DNA of 8,339 bases, taken from the NCBI GenBank assembly GCA_947649215.1, contig CANSQW010000040.1, positions 1 to 8,339 on the forward strand, read 5' to 3'. Of the stretch, positions 7,048 through 8,339 are shown piece by piece (within the stretch, counting starts at the first letter, position 1; each line of letters opens with the position of its first letter). Below the pieces are notes generated by a model, which was not told the origin of the DNA, did not search any database, and saw nothing but the letters and a program-made list of their open reading frames with translations. Source of the DNA: an uncultured bacterium (GTDB taxonomy: Bacteria; Actinomycetota; Coriobacteriia; Coriobacteriales; Eggerthellaceae). Made by a program: the position numbers and the translations under genes.

Positions 7048-7383
7048 ATGAAGACACACGCGCTCGTCATCGACTACAAGTACTGCACCGGCTGCCACTC
7101 CTGCGAGCTGGCCTGCCGCCAGGAGAAGCAGATCGCCTCGCAGGACGAGTGGGGCATCAAGCTCGCCGAGTTCGGCCCCGAGAAGCTGGCCGGCGAGTGG
7201 TACTGGAACTACGTCGCCGTGCCCTCGTCGCTCTGCGACCTGTGCGAGAGCCGCCTCGCGGAGGGGAAGAAGCCGGCCTGCGTCCACCACTGCCTGGCCA
7301 AGTGCATGGAGGCCGTGCCGCTGGCGGAGGTCCCCACCCGCCTGGCCGAGCTGGGCGACGGCGTGGCCGTGTTCATGCCGTGA
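7048..7383 (+). CDS. Small ferredoxin-like electron-transfer subunit, two [4Fe-4S] clusters (copy 2)
   Basis: 111 aa, differing from the copy at 2718-3053 only by V7 in place of L7. The cluster motifs are the same: C13/C16/C19/C23 and C63/C66/C78/C82, plus C86. A GTG at 7039, directly after the enzyme stop, would add three residues (Met-Gly-Ala). Comparison with the first copy, where the ATG is the only sensible start, favours 7048. The ribosome site here is the G-rich run at 7039-7045, different from and weaker than that of copy 1, and the stop is TGA rather than TAG. Identity therefore ends at the coding boundaries. It presumably serves the upstream Asp-variant enzyme, though the near-identity means either ferredoxin could serve either enzyme. 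Confidence 0.92.
   Translation: MKTHALVIDYKYCTGCHSCELACRQEKQIASQDEWGIKLAEFGPEKLAGEWYWNYVAVPSSLCDLCESRLAEGKKPACVHHCLAKCMEAVPLAEVPTRLAELGDGVAVFMP
7067..7379 (+). repeat. 313-bp perfect direct repeat, right copy (ferredoxin gene)
   Basis: Identical by eye to 2737-3049 and in the same orientation, 4330 bases away. Recombination between the copies would delete the MFS gene and one enzyme. Confidence 0.95.
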
Positions 7384-7401
7384 TCGTGTAAGCACCGTTG
7401 T

Positions 7402-7408
7402 AAGGAGG
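7402..7408 (+). promoter_or_regulatory. Strong ribosome binding site for the 60-aa zinc-ribbon gene
   Basis: AAGGAGG, five bases before the ATG at 7414, is the best match to the Shine-Dalgarno consensus in the window. It is good evidence that this very small gene is translated. Confidence 0.75.
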
Positions 7409-7413
7409 AAGAC

Positions 7414-7596
7414 ATGGCTTACAGTCCTGACCAGAAAGACGTGGAGGGCATCAAGGAAATCGCCGACCAGGCTCCCAAGGTGTGCCCCAACTGCGGCAAG
7501 CCGCTGCGCAAGATCGTGACGAGCCGCGAGTTCGGCAGCTTCACGACTAAGTGCCCGTGGTGCAAGACCAAGTTCGAGTACGAGGTCAAGGAGTAG
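7414..7596 (+). CDS. Two-CxxC zinc-ribbon protein, 60 aa
   Basis: A small soluble protein with two knuckles, C24-P-N-C27-G and C47-P-W-C50, separated by about 20 residues that look like a short beta ribbon. This is a classic four-cysteine zinc-ribbon layout. The first 20 residues are charged and probably helical; the end is acidic and basic (KFEYEVKE). I do not recognise a named family. A rubredoxin-like iron site is conceivable, because rubredoxins also use two CxxC pairs, but the length and spacing fit a zinc ribbon better. It starts 30 bases after the second ferredoxin gene with a very strong ribosome site, and is the last gene before the terminator, so it should be made together with the two enzymes. 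It could help assemble or stabilise them; this is inference from position. Confidence 0.85.
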   Translation: MAYSPDQKDVEGIKEIADQAPKVCPNCGKPLRKIVTSREFGSFTTKCPWCKTKFEYEVKE

Positions 7597-7618
7597 CCGC
7601 CCGGCAGGGTGCAGAGTG

Positions 7619-7657
7619 AGGAGGGCGGCGCCTGGGAGCGCCGCCCTCCTTCGTTTT
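7619..7657 (+). terminator. Intrinsic (rho-independent) terminator ending the operon
   Basis: A perfect 13-bp stem pairs 7619-7631 with 7638-7650 around a six-base loop (7632-7637), followed by a short T-rich run TTCGTTTT at 7650-7657. It lies 22 bases after the stop of the zinc-ribbon gene. The stem is almost entirely G-C. This marks the end of the transcript that carries both enzyme modules. Confidence 0.9.
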
Positions 7658-7659
7658 GG

Positions 7660-7690
7660 CGTCCCCGGCCCCGCGTGCGGGCCGGGGACG
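7660..7690. other. Second perfect hairpin directly after the terminator
   Basis: A 12-bp inverted repeat pairs 7660-7671 with 7679-7690 around seven bases. No T run follows on either strand, so it is not a standard terminator. It would sit in the leader of the next gene if transcription starts upstream of it, and could be a leader structure or a backup pause site. Its function is unknown. Confidence 0.55.
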
Positions 7691-7692
7691 GT

Positions 7693-7705
7693 GGAGGGGA
7701 GGGGG
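7693..7705 (+). promoter_or_regulatory. Purine-rich ribosome binding site for the right-edge MFS gene
   Basis: GGAGGGGAGGGGG ends four bases before the ATG at 7710. I see no convincing -35/-10 pair between the terminator and this site. The leader is very GC-rich. Confidence 0.5.
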
Positions 7706-7709
7706 TCCC

Positions 7710-8339
7710 ATGCGGGGAGAGGCGGGTGCCGCGCAGGCGCCCGGGCGGCTGTGGAGCCGCCCCTACGTCGTGCTGCTGCTGGCCATCTTCGGCGTGAGTC
7801 TGGTGACGAGCATGTACAACCTGGGGATGACCTGGTACGCCGATCTGCTCAACGGCGGCATGGAGCTCGCCGGGGTGTCGGCCGGGGTGTTCTCGCTGGC
7901 CTCGATGCTCTCGCGGCCCCTGGCGGCCCGGGTGTCGAACCGCTTCGACAACGGGCGCGTGATGGTGGCGACCGCCCTGCTCATCGCCGCGGCCACCGGG
8001 CTGCACCGCTTTGCGGCCGACATCCCCGCCCTCGCGGCGGCCCGCGCCGTCCACGGCGTGCTCTTCGGCGTCTACTCCACCGCAGCCGGCGCGGGCATCA
8101 ACCGGGTGCTGCCGCGCTCGCGGCTCTCCGAGGGACTCGGCTTCTTCGCCGTGGTGTCCATGCTCGTGCCCGCCGTGGGCCCGGCGCTGTTCCTGGCCCT
8201 CGTGTCCGGGGACGACCTCGCCTCCTTCGGCGGCCTGTTCTCCTGCGCGGCGGCCCTCTGCGTAGCCGCGGCCGCGCTCGTGGCCTGGGGCGTTCCCGTA
8301 TTCGGCCCGCGCAATGCACTCGCCTGCAGGCGAGTGCGT
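7710..8339 (+). CDS. MFS-type transporter, N-terminal half (runs off the right edge)
   Basis: The frame is open from the ATG at 7710 to the last base (210 codons, no stop). Residues 19-39 form a hydrophobic first helix. Further hydrophobic blocks near 53-70, 84-98, 106-128, 142-166 and 174-200 give about six helices, the first half of a 12-helix permease. The loop after the second helix reads SRPLAARVSNRFDNGR (68-83), an MFS motif A in which the usual Asp-Arg before the Gly is replaced by Asn-Arg. The helix-four region has R-x3-G. It is not closely related to the MFS protein at 3153 and lies beyond a terminator, so it is probably a separate transcription unit. Substrate unknown. A membrane-bound regulator with an MFS-like sensor cannot be excluded without the missing C-terminal half. 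Confidence 0.8.
   Translation, partial: MRGEAGAAQAPGRLWSRPYVVLLLAIFGVSLVTSMYNLGMTWYADLLNGGMELAGVSAGVFSLASMLSRPLAARVSNRFDNGRVMVATALLIAAATGLHRFAADIPALAAARAVHGVLFGVYSTAAGAGINRVLPRSRLSEGLGFFAVVSMLVPAVGPALFLALVSGDDLASFGGLFSCAAALCVAAAALVAWGVPVFGPRNALACRRVR
8316..8337. repeat. 22-bp perfect palindrome at the right edge
   Basis: Each 11-base half is the exact reverse complement of the other, with CTGCAG at the centre and no loop. It lies within the open frame of the MFS gene and ends two bases before the window does. Confidence 0.9.

Noticed and set aside
4447..7395. 982-codon open frame on the - strand across the second module
   Set aside because: Same cause as the frame opposite the first module; the resemblance between the two shadows only reflects the duplicated + strand genes.
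1..8339. CRISPR array, tRNA, rRNA, insertion sequence or transposase
   Set aside because: I saw no regularly spaced repeats, tRNA cloverleaf, rRNA sequence or transposase motif on either strand. The direct repeats are coding duplications without terminal inverted repeats.

Overview
The window is very GC-rich, and every gene I can support lies on the + strand. Gut Actinobacteria of class Coriobacteriia (the Eggerthella/Gordonibacter/Adlercreutzia group) are the best guess for the host. That guess rests on GC content and on the gene content: a cytoplasmic molybdopterin enzyme, a dedicated small ferredoxin and an aromatic-acid MFS carrier, which resembles the catechol dehydroxylase loci described in those bacteria. 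No taxonomic marker gene is present.

Layout. Bases 1-90 are the Ala/Pro/Gly-rich tail of a gene entering from the left. A 66-aa cysteine-rich zinc-ribbon microprotein follows (115-315). Next come a 786-aa molybdopterin oxidoreductase (344-2704) and a 111-aa protein predicted to carry two [4Fe-4S] clusters (2718-3053). An MFS transporter resembling the aromatic acid:H+ symporter family occupies 3153-4637. Then the enzyme/ferredoxin pair appears again: a 785-aa paralogue (4681-7038) and a second ferredoxin (7048-7383). A 60-aa two-CxxC zinc-ribbon protein (7414-7596) closes the run before a strong intrinsic terminator (7619-7657). After it, a second MFS-type membrane protein starts at 7710 and runs off the right edge.

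How the genes may work together (inference). The transporter would import an aromatic acid. One or both molybdenum/tungsten enzymes would act on it in the cytoplasm, since neither has a Tat signal or membrane anchor. The small ferredoxins would pass electrons to or from the active site. Reductive removal of a phenolic hydroxyl is the most attractive hypothesis, but the sequence alone cannot fix the substrate. Spacing and the lack of internal terminators suggest one transcript from left of the window to 7657.

Most striking is the duplication. The two catalytic proteins are only about 85% identical by hand alignment, and differ at a probable Fe-S ligand (Cys to Asp) and around the metal-ligand cysteine. 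The two ferredoxin genes share a 313-bp tract with no mismatch, and the catalytic genes share a 168-bp perfect tract. This looks like a duplicated module whose catalytic halves diverged while the shared electron carrier was homogenised.
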